Shown: positions 41,801 through 52,984 of the stretch, in pieces
Numbering within the stretch: position 1 is the first letter of the stretch
How the letters are laid out: every line of letters begins with the position of its first letter
DNA from: Oscheius onirici
Taxonomy: Eukaryota > Nematoda > Chromadorea > Rhabditida > Rhabditidae
Assembly (NCBI GenBank): GCA_932521025.1
Contig: OW051472.1
Location: 2,790,001 to 2,854,000 of the forward strand
Length of the DNA stretch: 64,000 nt
Direction of reading: 5' to 3'
The notes under the pieces: model-generated
The model's database searches: none
Told to the model about the DNA's origin: nothing
Seen by the model: the letters and a program-made list of their open reading frames with translations, nothing else
Made by a program: the position numbers and the translations under genes

Positions 41801-44800
41801 AATTGCCTAAAGGGTTCTAACTTTAGTTCTCTTAAATACGTAAACATTTCTCCCAGACCCTCTCTTTGAAAATTTCCACCCCAACTGTGAGAGAATGAGT
41901 GATCGCTGACAACCTAACAGCACCAGAAAAATATAACTGGCCGGCCAGTTCGCCCAATTCTGACTACAGTTATTTTTCCACAGATCCCTTGGCGTCACTT
42001 TCTGCAAAAAAATTCTTCCTGCTTAGGGTCTCGATGACGGATATTAGGTGTCAGATTGGCGTGAAGGCCAGTTTTTTTTCTCCTGCTAACCCCTATCAGA
42101 CTTCTCTTGAGATCGTATATCGGCACGCGTTGTAGGGGCAATTAGCAGGCTTTAGGATGAGACCTCTAGGCATCCAAAATCGTGGTTTGAGGTCTAACAG
42201 AGTCATATTATTTGTTGACTGGTCCGCACGATCACTTTTTATTTGTCATCGTTGTGGATCCCCTGCTCCTGGTCGAATCTTCGGAAAGAGTGGTACTGTT
42301 CACATTACCTTCGAGTAAGTAACACAAAGGGTTGGTCAGATATGCGAACTGAAACTCTCGGTCGATGTCTTTCGCGCTCCGCTATCTAGTCAGTCTACTG
42401 TAATGATCCGTAGTTTCGAAATTTTGGTTCTAGGATGAGCTTGTGCTTGAAAGATTTGGCCACTAGCATAAGTAACTGATCTCATTTTTATGTTTTTTTT
42501 TTTAAATGTTTTTAACCTATTTTAACCTGATCTCATGTTTTTGTTTTTTAACCTCTTACTGGTGTTTACGAATCTTTACACAAGCTGATTCTGAAGGTCC
42601 TTTTGCAGTCTTTCTCTGAAACTCTCAGTTCTTTTCAAGTTTTTTAGATTACTTCACTAATTCATCACTCAGGTTTAGTATACTTCGTTTCCTCATCTTC
42701 TCCTCGACTGAACTTCTAAACACTCCTAATTGTCTCGTCTAATTATCCAGATGGGTGTTTGTATAGTTCGTTCCACTAGACTTCTAAACAAACCCTCCCA
42801 TCTGTTCACATTCTTATTCCCCCCGTTCCTTTGATTCCCCAACCTTTCCTCTAAAGATCCAGTGGCACATTTTGACCTTTAGCCAATTGACTCTTTATTT
42901 GTCCAAATACGGTGTGGGGGCTATTTCAATAGCTCCCTGTTTACCGTTCCGGGACTTTTGCAAGCATTTCTTTGATCATTGTAGAAAAAGAAGCGGATCA
43001 AAATTTGATCAGTAAGAAAGAATAAATGTGGGTGTGCTATACAAAACAGTTTTGCGCTTGATTACCCTTCAGGTGAACTCTTTGACAAAGAAGCGTCACT
43101 GATGAAGTTTCTAGATAGTTCAGGCAGAGTCTGTGCGTCCGGCTAGTTCCTGCCAAAGCACCAGTTTCTCCGTTTCCGGAGACTCAATTGACTATTTTTG
43201 TGTATGGCATTTTCGGCTAGGACTGGACACAGTTCTGCTCCTAGTCACTGGCACTGCTTCTCAGTTCTAATTCTCTTACGGAACTTCTGAAAAGAGTTGT
43301 TCTGCTCCTTCGAACCCTAATATTTACCGCGGATTAGTCCTGACCAGATTTACGTACTCGGTTGAAAGAGCACTGGAGATTGAGTTTGAAAATTTGGTCA
43401 GTCCTGTCATTTCCCATTTCTGTGAGACCCTTCACGCACTCTTTCTAGACGTTTCTCCACTCAAATGTCAGGCGTTGCAGAAGAGAGGAACATCTGGCCG
43501 TTGTAAATGACGATTGTTTGTTTGGTTAATTCCTCCTGGGTCAGCCGCCCTTCATTTCACAGAGCAACACAAACAGATCCGTCATTTCTGAGGTCAGCTG
43601 TCCCCTCTTTCTTCTCTTCACCCTCATTCCAGCCCAAGATCTTTAGATAATTTTGAAAGATATCCTTTTCTTCCAGTTCAATTCCCACTCTAATGATGAG
43701 CTCTCACGCCCCGACGACTCTCACGAAAAGTCTCCTTCTGTGCAGAGAGTCGTGACGCGAGAAAGAGCCCTCTTTCTTCTCGGCAGTGAACTTTTCTCTC
43801 CCGATTAACCTCGTGCCATTCAACCGACCCGCGTCTTTTGTCTTTGCTTAAATCCTAATCGCATATTCCTTTTTTGGCAACTCTTCAGTCTGCTTTTTTC
43901 CTCATTTTTCCACTTCGTACAGAGTGTGAAGGACGTCTAGCCATTAATCTTAACCGTTTCGAAAACGCTATAAATCTCTTCCTCTCTTCAGTTTTCGAAT
44001 GTTTCGAAATCCTCTCGGCCCCAATAAATCTATAGTCTTCGAACTTGTTCACACGTGGAACGGCATCCCCCGATTGTGTGCTCTTTTGAATTTTGACTTT
44101 TATTGACTTGGCGACTGATACCCACACTTCTCGTTCACTCTCAACGTGTGTTTGCCATACATACTTCACTACAAATGTCTGCAAAAGAAAGAGAGAGTCA
44201 TCTTGAGAGCATGGTCAAGAGTCAGGAGATTTCCGATCTGTTTCTATTTCTTTCCTAACAGTCTCTCTTTTAGAAAACTGATCAGTTCTAGAGAGTCACA
44301 TGTTTGCCCCATCGCTGCTCTTTACCCTCGAAATATTTGCAACTACCTATTCATCCGAGTTGAATGATCTAACAGGCGATGTCAGGAGTGACCGCAAAGT
44401 TTGCATGAAAAAGTGGACTCCTGTTTCTGAAATCTGGGCAATTTCCAAACCTGTCAGTACAGCACACCTTTGAGGACAAGATCAGTCACTCTTGAGAGTT
44501 TCCTTTAGGAAATGAAAGGTCATTTCGAGCCAAACTTTTCAACACTCCAAGTAATCCAAATATAGTTTTCTTCTAGAACTTTCCCAGTTTCTAGCTTATT
44601 CTTTCCATTCCCCGAGTGACGTTTAACCATGCGTTGCTTGAGAAAACCACATAGAGCGAGTAATCCGATTCAATGTTTATTTCAAAAGTTTTCTTTGGTC
44701 ACAAAGGCAGCAGCCTTTGAACTCATCTCCCGAAAAGCGTTGAAGCATAACCGAGCCGTGAATTTTTGGAAATGTTCACGTTTCCCAAGCCCGAGAGGCT

Positions 44801-45360
44801 TCCTCCCAAAATACTTTCAAGCCTAAGTACCCCTTCAGTTCCTCTGATAACTGATGGCTTTCTTTGTTTTCCTGCTCTTATCTTTAGAGAAGGCAACGTC
44901 GAAAACACCAAAAAGGCGGACATAAACTGTCAGTGCCTTGCGATAACCGCTGGGTCAGCTGTCAGCCCCGAGTACATGCGAGTACTTTCTCAGTCCTCCA
45001 GCCCTTCCTTGTCTTCTTTCAAAGATTTTTTTTTCAAATTGTCCCAACCACCCGCATAATTAGTGCCCTCAGGGAGAGACCATCCACTCAAAAGAGCAAT
45101 TGGCCTCATTTGCAAAAAAAAAGTTGCAAGATTCGGTGTTTCCTAACGGCCATTTGCTTTGCAAATAATGAGGCCTTTGTTTTTAATCTTGTCTACGGTA
45201 TCGGGACCTAATATTTGTTGTGGTCTGTTTTGCACAGCTTGCAAAAACCTCATGACCTTATGGTTTTCTGATGAAGAACTCGTAAAGAGTTTTTATTGAC
45301 ATAATCCTTTTTTTCCATTCCTTACGTTTATATTACGGAAACAAAAAACGTTTTACAGAT
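38891..45360. other. Gene-poor block of about 6.5 kb, pyrimidine-rich on the plus strand
   Basis: I found no exon chain on either strand. The frames at 40164-40613 (-), 40955-41443 (-), 44766-45211 and others are isolated and lack domains. From about 40600 to 45100 the plus strand is visibly rich in C and T. A short near-duplication (cctgatctcat followed by T runs and ttaacc) lies at about 42470-42553. It could be regulatory DNA, a long intron or a non-coding RNA locus; the sequence alone does not decide. Confidence 0.4.
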
Positions 45361-46355
45361 ATGTACATTCTTCGACGGTGTTCTTCCGACCCCGTGCTAT
45401 TGAAACCGCCTCAGAACGTCTTCATTGACCACTGGAATGGCAGAGATCGTGAGTTACTCTTCCTAAAACTAGTATAACCACAGCTACAGACTCCCGAAAC
45501 TCTTCGACCTCGTCCTACTTTGGTACAATTTTTGCAGGAGAGCCTATGAATGAACTGCTTCTCAAGTTCAGCGATGTGAGTTTTCTGTCCGAGAGTGGGA
45601 GGGTAATTAGTCGATTTCAGTTGGAATTGGCTCAAATTCCCAAGGATATCTCTCGGAGGGAGAGAATGAAGTTGGAGAAGAAAGTGCAAAGAAATGTGAG
45701 GAGGAGACATTCGATTCTCGTCGCTAACAAATGTCAGTTTCAAGGTTTGTCTGGACATTTGATAATGAACTAATAACTGATTTCAGAGCCCCTGTCCCGA
45801 TACCGTTCTCTGACAGAGCTGGCCACGACCCAGATGTCCCCGCCCACGAAGAGAGTCTCCTTTTCGATTGAACAGAGCAGATGTGACTTCTATGACTGTG
45901 AGGAGACGGTCGAGGAACTGAGTATGAGCAGGAAGATGACCCTTCAGGTAAGAAAGAAAAACAGAGTGACTCAAACAATCCGTTTGTAGGACAGTTTCGA
46001 CGGAAAACCGAAACCGATTCTGATCAAAAAGGACAGGGCCATGTCATTGCCTCTGGAACACATGGATGTCGTCATGTTCGATGCCTTCAAGCGCGGCTCC
46101 AAAGTCTCGATGGAGGTCCAGATGGACTTTATCCGAAGCCACAGAAGACGAACCGCGAAACGAAATAGCAAACAGACATGGGGAAATCCGGCCGGCATGT
46201 TCAAGTCTTTCATCTTGCAATGCTTGTCGACAAGAAGGAATCGAACAAGTCCTGCTGATATGTGAGTTTTGGCTCTTTTAACAAAATTATGTAGATCTTT
46301 CAGTTTGTGTCCCTTCACAGCAGTGGAGACGAAGGATCGTGCCTTTATTCTCTAG
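45361..46355 (+). CDS. Basic protein with a PP1-docking-like RVSF motif, unknown family
   Basis: A 259-residue protein from exons 45361-45448, 45538-45744, 45787-45947, 45990-46261 and 46304-46355; the sum is a multiple of three and ends in TAG. It contains FSDVSFLSESGRVISRF, a basic stretch RRERMKLEKKVQRNVRRRHS, then TKRVSFSIEQSRCDFYDCEE. RVSF flanked by a basic residue fits the RVxF docking motif for protein phosphatase 1; this is a motif match, not proof. A later DVVMFDAFKRGSKVSMEVQM segment precedes another basic cluster (RSHRRRTAKRNSK). No membrane or signal segment. The ATG lies two bases after a ttttacag acceptor. I do not recognise the family. Confidence 0.6.
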
Positions 46356-46604
46356 TTCAATTTCCCACCGTAATATCCCGACATATCTTGACCCCATTCT
46401 CCCACAAGTCCCGATGAATGACCACTTCCACACGAGTATTGCCTTTCCTGCTAACTTGCTATTATCTGACGGTTACTATGATCTCTGTTGTTCTAGACCG
46501 AAATTTATAATTGGTTATTTTTTTAAATTTGGAGCTGATGAAGAGTTTTATGCTATACAGAGTTCAGTGATGGTTGTATACACAGCCGGTGGGATAGTAC
46601 ACTG

Positions 46605-46803
46605 CTTTTCATAATTATAGGTTCACCCCAGTTTTTTGACCTAGCGCGGCGCGCGTTTGTCAAAACTTTCTGATATGTTTTCCGATCGATTTGGCATGTT
46701 TAAAAACCTCAGTAGCCATATTTTCAAAGAATTCAGTAGTCCATTGAGCATTTTCCAGTAGTTTTCCTATTTTTGTACCTTTTCATAATTATAGGTTCAC
46801 CTC
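46605..46803. repeat. Direct 23-bp repeats flanking about 150 bp
   Basis: The 20-base core tttcataattataggttcac occurs at about 46609 and again at about 46785, followed in both by cc. The interior contains two similar lines (cagtagccatattttcaaag / cagtagtccattgagcattt). Confidence 0.7.
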
Positions 46804-47394
46804 TGAAATTGTCCGTTACAATGGACAGAAATGGATAGAATTGGCCAATATATAAACTGAAAGCTCAGAAAGTGCCTCTGATTGGGTGTGCACAACTGGA
46901 AGACAAAATAACCTCGAATTGGAGCTCATCCGAAAAGTCTATTTTGTACTGGTGCACGGAAGGGAGTCGGTAAATCGCTCCTAACTCTCTGGGATTACAA
47001 GGAAACTGGCTCAAGTTTTGGCAATGCTTTGTTCTTATATTATGTAACACTGCTCTAGAAGATGGATTTGCCATATACAAGAAGCACCGACTTCTACGGT
47101 GTTCTTTTCGAACATCTTCAGGGGCACCCATTTTCAGTACTAATTTTGACGCAAACAGGTCCGCGAAATTAAAGCTCATGGCCAATGTTTCCTCACTGAT
47201 ATAATCAACTGGGCCATCTTCAGAATGAGCATATCTATTTGAATGGAGTCACTGTTTTCAAAAGCTCTCATTTCAAATACGCAATCGTAGAGAAACAAGA
47301 ATGAAAGAAACTGTTATGCATTTTTAGGCTCTCGTTTGACTATTCTGTCATCCTTTTCTTTCTTTTCGACCGTTCTTTTCTCAAAAACCAGGAC

Positions 47395-49282
47395 CTAGAT
47401 GATGTAACTGATGGTGAAGGAGACGACAAACGTCGCAAAAATCAGCGAGATCCCTGCCTCTTGTGATGAGCTCCTTTGTGCCAAACGATAGCTCTTGGAA
47501 CTTTGCGTTGTTCTCCACTCGCAGTCCTGTGATTTTCAACTAAAGCCGGCCACTAAAATTAACACTTTTATTGAATAACTTGGACGTCAACAAGGGGCTA
47601 CACAGCTTTGGATTCTTCAGGATCTCTGAAAGGGACGGCGTCAAAAACTCTGAGTGATATCTACCTGCTTTAGGAAAAGTAATTTTGTTTCCCATATTCA
47701 GAAAAACATCCAAACTTTCACGATGAGTTCCATTGATTATCAAAAGTTTGGTGATCGTCACTTTCTAACTTTGACAGTTTTTCAAGAAGATTTTCGTTTT
47801 CTGCTGTGAAAACCAGTTCTTCTGCGTTCATTGTTTTACAGTGTTTCTTCTGCAACTCGTCAGTCGAGAAGCAAATGACAGCTGAATATTTATTGGATTA
47901 TCAAATAAAGAAAAAACTCACGGCAATTGTTCACGTAAGTTGAATTCTTGAGGTTGTTGATCAAAGACAGCATTTTTTGTACAATAAACTGTCGCAAAGT
48001 AGTCTGTTGTCCACAATATCTGAACATATTGGTAAGTAGATTAATTCAAGATGTCTCACTTACTGACCGTATTTGTACTTATCTCACTTGCTGACCTTCA
48101 CATTAAGAAAAACGATCAGGCTCTGGAGTGTCGTACTATGGACATTCAACGATTTGAAAGTGACGTTCACTTCATAGCTGAAAACTTTTTCACCAACAGT
48201 TCGTTTTCATTGGTTGCGTTGAATTCGTCAAGGAAGCACTCTGTACAATTTTTTCGTTCAACTCTGGCTCATTGAAACAGATGCGAGCTGAAACATTGTC
48301 ATGTATGAAAACATTAGTATTTCTTACCGCAGAATGCTAGTTTGACTTCCGAAAAACTTCTCTTTCAAATCAGTGTCGCATAGTAGAGAGTTGTTAATGA
48401 TTTCTATACTCATCTGATCAAACACTCAGATAGTAACTTACTTTTTTCAAAACTCTGGTCTTCTTCTCCGCAACCAGCAATGAATGATAGGGTAGTTAGT
48501 ATTCTCTATGCTCATTTCACACCCTCTTACAGCAATTTTTTTTCGGTGCTCAGTCCTTCTTGAGAATAGTCCTGGACATTTTCCAATCGGCGCCATACTG
48601 CCTACACTGCTCGATCTCTTTAAAATCCGAAACAGAGTCAAATCCAGTATAGTCTGAAAAAAAAATACAGACTACGTATTAAAATCAAAAACTACCTCCG
48701 TGGTTCTGAATAAATCGTTGATTGGCAATAACCGTCGAGTTCAGAGATTTTATGGTTTCTTCACTCAACCGATCATTCTCGCGTAGGGTGAATGTGTCCA
48801 CAGGTACGGTTTTCGACAATGCAATTTTTCCAGTTTTGGATTGTGCGCTATATAGAGAAGTTCAGCTAATTTTTCAAGAAGTGTTCCTCTATGGCAGTTA
48901 TATTTTTACAAAACCTTATTATTATATTCGCTGAATGCTGTTGTAATTAAGTGTACGAGCCATCCGAGCCTTTTAAATGTTTCAACTTGGGGAAGCTGAT
49001 AATCTCATCTTTAACATGGTGAAGGCGTATGCTAAAGTCATACATGGTTTCCTTCTTTTGCAGTGTCCCCAACTCTTTGATACTCTCCTGTGCATTGCTG
49101 TTCCTAATATGAGCTGCATGTGCGCACTTTCTTTTGCTGTGGTTATACCTAAAACAAAATACGTAAACTGTATAAAAAAAGATCTAAAACGGAGATTCAA
49201 CGGTAGAATTGTCCTCCAGAGCATTTGTTAGAAGAAATCCTAAAGTAGACAATAGGATTCCCAGAAACATATGCACCTCCAT
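47395..49282 (-). CDS. Receptor L-domain protein, nematode IRLD-like (signal peptide and C-terminal hydrophobic tail)
   Basis: Start at 49282 gives a signal peptide (MFLGILLSTLGFLLTNA). The C-terminus ends with a hydrophobic tail (ISLIFATFVVSFTISYII) and TAG at 47395. In between, short exons show repeated receptor L-domain patterns: SIKELGTLQKKE and IISFPKLKHLKG near 49000; LLYIAHNPKLEKLH near 48840; DYTGFDSVSDFKEIEQC near 48640; IINNSLLCDTD near 48370; STTLQSLIVFLNVKV near 48130; LLIINGTHRESLDVFLNMG near 47740; and ILKNPKLC near 47610. Such proteins resemble the ligand-binding L domains of the insulin receptor and EGFR without a kinase. At least two L domains are present. The exon model near 48900-48960 is unresolved, so a partly degenerate gene is possible. 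The span is firmer than the exons. Confidence 0.62.
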
Positions 49283-49417
49283 CTTTGTTAGCAGAATCCA
49301 GAAAATCATTGCTGGTTTTATAGTCACGAAAAGCACTTTTCGAACACATTTATAACAAATATAAACTATGAAAACGTAAACTTTTTCAAACAAATTTATT
49401 AGTTCTATTTTATTAGT

Positions 49418-50593
49418 TCACATCAATTTAGGTGTGCTATCGTATCTTGGTAGTAACGTTGACCTTTCCTCGCTGTCCATTTCACAATCAGCGTCTTCAT
49501 AGTGTTCCCTGTGTTCATATCGATGGTGCTTGAAGTTGAACAAGACCAAATGAATCTGGAATTTCATCGCCTTCTAAAGAGGAAAAAATGTAAAACAAAC
49601 CATTCCAATACCCAAAACAATGCCCAGGATGCCTCCTCCCATAACGTCTTCATATCTGAAAGAAAGATGTTTTTGTATTTTTTCCGGAATGTGGTCAGTC
49701 AAGAAGTTCGTTCTCTGTCAAAAGACATTTCCAGACAGTTCTTTCTCAAAAATTCTACTTGATAAGATAGCATATCTCCTCTTTTTATAAAACGACCTAC
49801 CTGTGCTTGAAGTCTCTGACTCTCGACAAACAGATCCATACCGAACTGACAAAGATGGTGTATTGAACGAAGCTACGGAGAACATTGGGAAGTCGGAACC
49901 TCTTGTGCAGGTATAGCTAAAAAATAATGGGTTTGGTACAAAGAGGTTTTTACAATGCTAAAAACGGCGAAATATAGAGAGTGAGAAGCGTGACCGGATG
50001 GGAAAGAGTAGTGTTGATCGGCACGGTCGTCTCCCAGACAGGTAAAGTTTTCGATGAAGGCGTTCGATCCTGAAAAATATGTCAGAAAAGACAGAGAGAC
50101 TAACCCATTGGACACAAATCGTCCAGATCTTTCGGTTCACAGACTGCAATGAAATTCGGTCGAAGTCTTCCAGCAGTTCTCTTGAAAAGGGTAGTTGCCA
50201 AACTTGTTGCCAAAACTCCACACAAGAACGCCGCCCAGAAAAAGACTGTCTTCACGGCCACTTGCTTATTTGTCACAGGAGTCATTCTTGGCGAATGTTT
50301 CAGCGAAAGAGATATTTCCGAAAGGGGAACCTAATACTTTTTTTGGGGGAAAAATCACAACTCACTAAAATTAGCATAGTGGAAAAATAAATAACGTGCA
50401 TCAGTCGGGAACTGACAGTTCCCGGTCTATTCGGGTAACGGATCTCATCATCGTCGCAGAAGAAGCCCTAAATATTAATTTTTGTCTCCGATTATAATAA
50501 TACTACCTGATCTGTGTAAGGAACAGACTGCGCAAAAAATCTGGCGATGTAGAGGATGGGAATGGAGATTATGGCTACGGTAAGGTTCTTCAT
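49418..50593 (-). CDS. Lipid phosphate phosphatase (PAP2 family)
   Basis: Multi-pass phosphatase that removes phosphate from phosphatidic acid, lysophosphatidate and related lipids at a membrane. Exons: 50593-50507, 50467-50366, 50330-50105, 50069-49954, 49916-49801, 49655-49601, 49573-49418, giving 285 residues from this Met. All three catalytic motifs are present: KRTAGRLRP (K-x6-RP), FPSGHASH (PSGH), and SRVRDFKHRYED (SR-x5-H-x3-D, split by an intron). VPYTDQGFFCDDDEIRYP is typical of LPP1-3 proteins. An in-frame stretch (LAEL) precedes the Met after an acceptor at 50609, so a further 5' exon is likely. AATAAA on the minus strand follows the stop (about 49405). Confidence 0.9.
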
Positions 50594-50609
50594 CAGTTCT
50601 GCCAATCTG

Positions 50610-52047
50610 AAACTTTTAATATGTGAAACAGCTGGTTTTAAACAGTAAGACAAGTTGACTGTTTGGGAGCCTTAAAAAGTCACAGAGTGGACTAGACAAT
50701 CACGATATCAGTAATGAAAAACACCTCGCGATTTGCGTCGAATTTAAAATTAAGAGGTCGTAATGATAAGAGAACACTCTGGAACTGTTTCTATCTTCTT
50801 AAAATCCTGGGTTTTTTTGGGGTTTCGGCGAAAATATAGTTCGAAGATGAACATGAGGTTATAAAAGATCGAGTCGTTAGAATCTCACAGCTTTTATTCA
50901 ACGTGAGGGATGCAACTCATGGACCGTTGGAGCTGACAATGAGAACAAAGGGAAATTTTAAGAAGAGAGGGAAACAAAAGTGGCGGGAGTCTCTCTCCTT
51001 ATCAGTCAGCTGTCTCTCTCGTTGTCTCCTCGGAAGTCTGCCTCGTCGCTCGGCTCTTTTTCCCCGACAGAACTAATCTTGCACTCCGGGAGCAGCGGAG
51101 ATGGGGAGAGACGGTCCAAAAAGTACAGTTACAAGCTGAGAGTGCTTCTGGGAGTGGGAGTGAATGGGACAGAGAAGTGTTTTCACGGGAGACGTTCTGG
51201 AAGTGTACATCACCGGTGATTAGAGTTGTGCTACCTACTACTCAACGAGAATAGGTAGCCCACCGGTAGCCTACGATGACGCTAACCATCTAACGTTGAA
51301 TTTTTACAGAAAACACCTGTATTGAGCTTATTTTCTTAGCTCTTTACCGAGTTCGTCAGCAACTCTTTCTTGACAGTAAACTTCACTGTTCTGAAGGCAC
51401 TAAAGTGCAATGGTCCTTCTGTGTTCACGAACAAGTCAAGACCATTTGAATCCCATTGAAATAACAAGCTGAAGGATAATCCAGGGACAGTTAATCGAAG
51501 AGACTGCAAAATCTGTCTCTTGTGTATGGCAAAAGCGGAACGGAAAGTCCAACTAGGACAAATTGAACGTCGTGGTCCTATCTGGAAAGCAACTGGAACT
51601 TGCATTCAGATTTCTAGTGTGACTTGTTAAGAATATGACGGTCTAGTCCTTAGTTGTGACTGCTGCACCAGTCATGACCACTACGTCAGAAAATGTTTTC
51701 TTTGTTTGAACTCCAAAACAATCACGCAACCGATCTCCAAGTAGGCAACATTCAAAAGGATTGGCGCAGAGAAAAGGTTCTGACCCCTTCAATATTTGTG
51801 CTCGCTCGTACATAGAGTGCTCATCTTGGGCAAACCACAAATTTTATCACACTTTCCCATGATCCCAAAGCAGCTTATACGTTCGCTATTTCAAAATAAT
51901 CCATTTCATCAGCAGAATATATACTGACCACCAAAGACCGCATCTGGCCACTTCTCTAGTTCCGCGAAAGGTTCCAACTTACTCCTTATCGGTCGAAAAA
52001 GACGATTTCTTATCTTCCCACCTTGACACCTTTTTGTTCTTTCCGAG
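50610..52047. other. Intergenic, no gene seen
   Basis: Apart from a possible unlocated 5' exon of the phosphatase, nothing is supported. The frames at 50980-51219, 51336-51605 (-) and 51643-51840 (-) are featureless. CT-rich stretches occur at about 50985-51065. Confidence 0.35.
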
Positions 52048-52865
52048 ATGCCAGGTCGACGAATTCATGCTGAGGCCACAATTTGTGGCTACAAAATGCT
52101 CGTAAGTGTCTCTTTTTAAACAGTCTTAAACATAAGTTTTAGGTCATTACCGGAGCCGTGGCGCTACTCCTAATGTTCAGCACAATTTTCACATTTATTG
52201 CCTTGAACATTTTAACCAACAGTCCGCTAAATGTCGCGGCGCTAATTCTAGGAATGTAAGTTTGCTTCAACAAGTCATTGAAGTAGTGACCAACGCTTAT
52301 CATAAAAATTATCCAGACTGTTATTCTGACACTCACTGAAGATATTTTTTGAATCCAGACATTTTCCAGGTTCTGTGTAGCTACTCGAAGTCTAGATTCC
52401 AATTATGACATAGTAACATTTCTTACCTCCGCTGTAAGTCCTCTTTTTTCTATTCAAAATCTCTTCAGTTAATCTTCACAATAATCATTGTCATCCAGTC
52501 TTTCAACAACTTGTTCCACTACCAGGATTTATCAAGGTTACCACGTTGTGACACACAATGTGAGTTGTTTTTTTCAAAATTTCACTCTTTTACCAAAATT
52601 TCACTCTTTTAGCCGCTGCAAAACTCTTCTTTTCCATGCCCTCTGACAATCCAAAATGTAGCGATTTCGAGTGGAACGGAGGCAGTAAGTCCCCCTCCTC
52701 TAAACAATACCCAATCACAGAATAGTGGTCTTTTTCTTCGTGGTCGTCTTCGTCGGAAATGGCGTCGTAATCTTGCTCTTTCCAATTTTTGCCTTCTTGG
52801 TGATAAAAATATCGCTGGAGAAGAGGGCCATGGAAGCGTGGGTTTTAGAAAATCAAAAAGTTTGA
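52048..52865 (+). CDS. Four-transmembrane protein A (paralog of the gene on the opposite strand)
   Basis: A 176-residue membrane protein from exons 52048-52101, 52143-52255, 52370-52433, 52469-52559, 52613-52684 and 52729-52865; the total is a multiple of three. Hydrophobic segments: VITGAVALLLMFSTIFTFIA, the region around SPLNVAALILGMF, LIFTIIIVIQSFNNLF, and a C-terminal VFFFVVVFVGNGVVILLFPI. A luminal loop carries PSDNPKCSDFEWNG. The N-terminus is short (MPGRRIHAEATICGYKML). The layout is claudin/MARVEL-like, but I see no diagnostic motif. Its neighbour at 54123-52985 has the same order of segments and similar residues. Confidence 0.68.
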
Positions 52866-52960
52866 CTGGAAAACTTTAGACACGAGCCCAGAAGAGTGGC
52901 GACGACGTCAGTAAGTCCAAGACTGAGATTTTTCGAGAATCTTCCAGCATTGATAGTGTG

Positions 52961-52972
52961 AATAAATTTATT
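52961..52972. terminator. Palindromic polyadenylation signal shared by convergent genes
   Basis: The sequence aataaatttatt reads AATAAA on both strands. It lies 96 bases after the stop of the plus-strand four-TM gene and 13 bases after the stop of the minus-strand one. Confidence 0.6.
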
Positions 52973-52984
52973 TTGACTCATTCT

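Noticed and set aside
46339-46614. A 91-codon open frame after the RVSF protein gene, considered as its last exon
   Set aside because: The phase of the preceding exon does not enter this frame; the in-phase reading stops at 46355.
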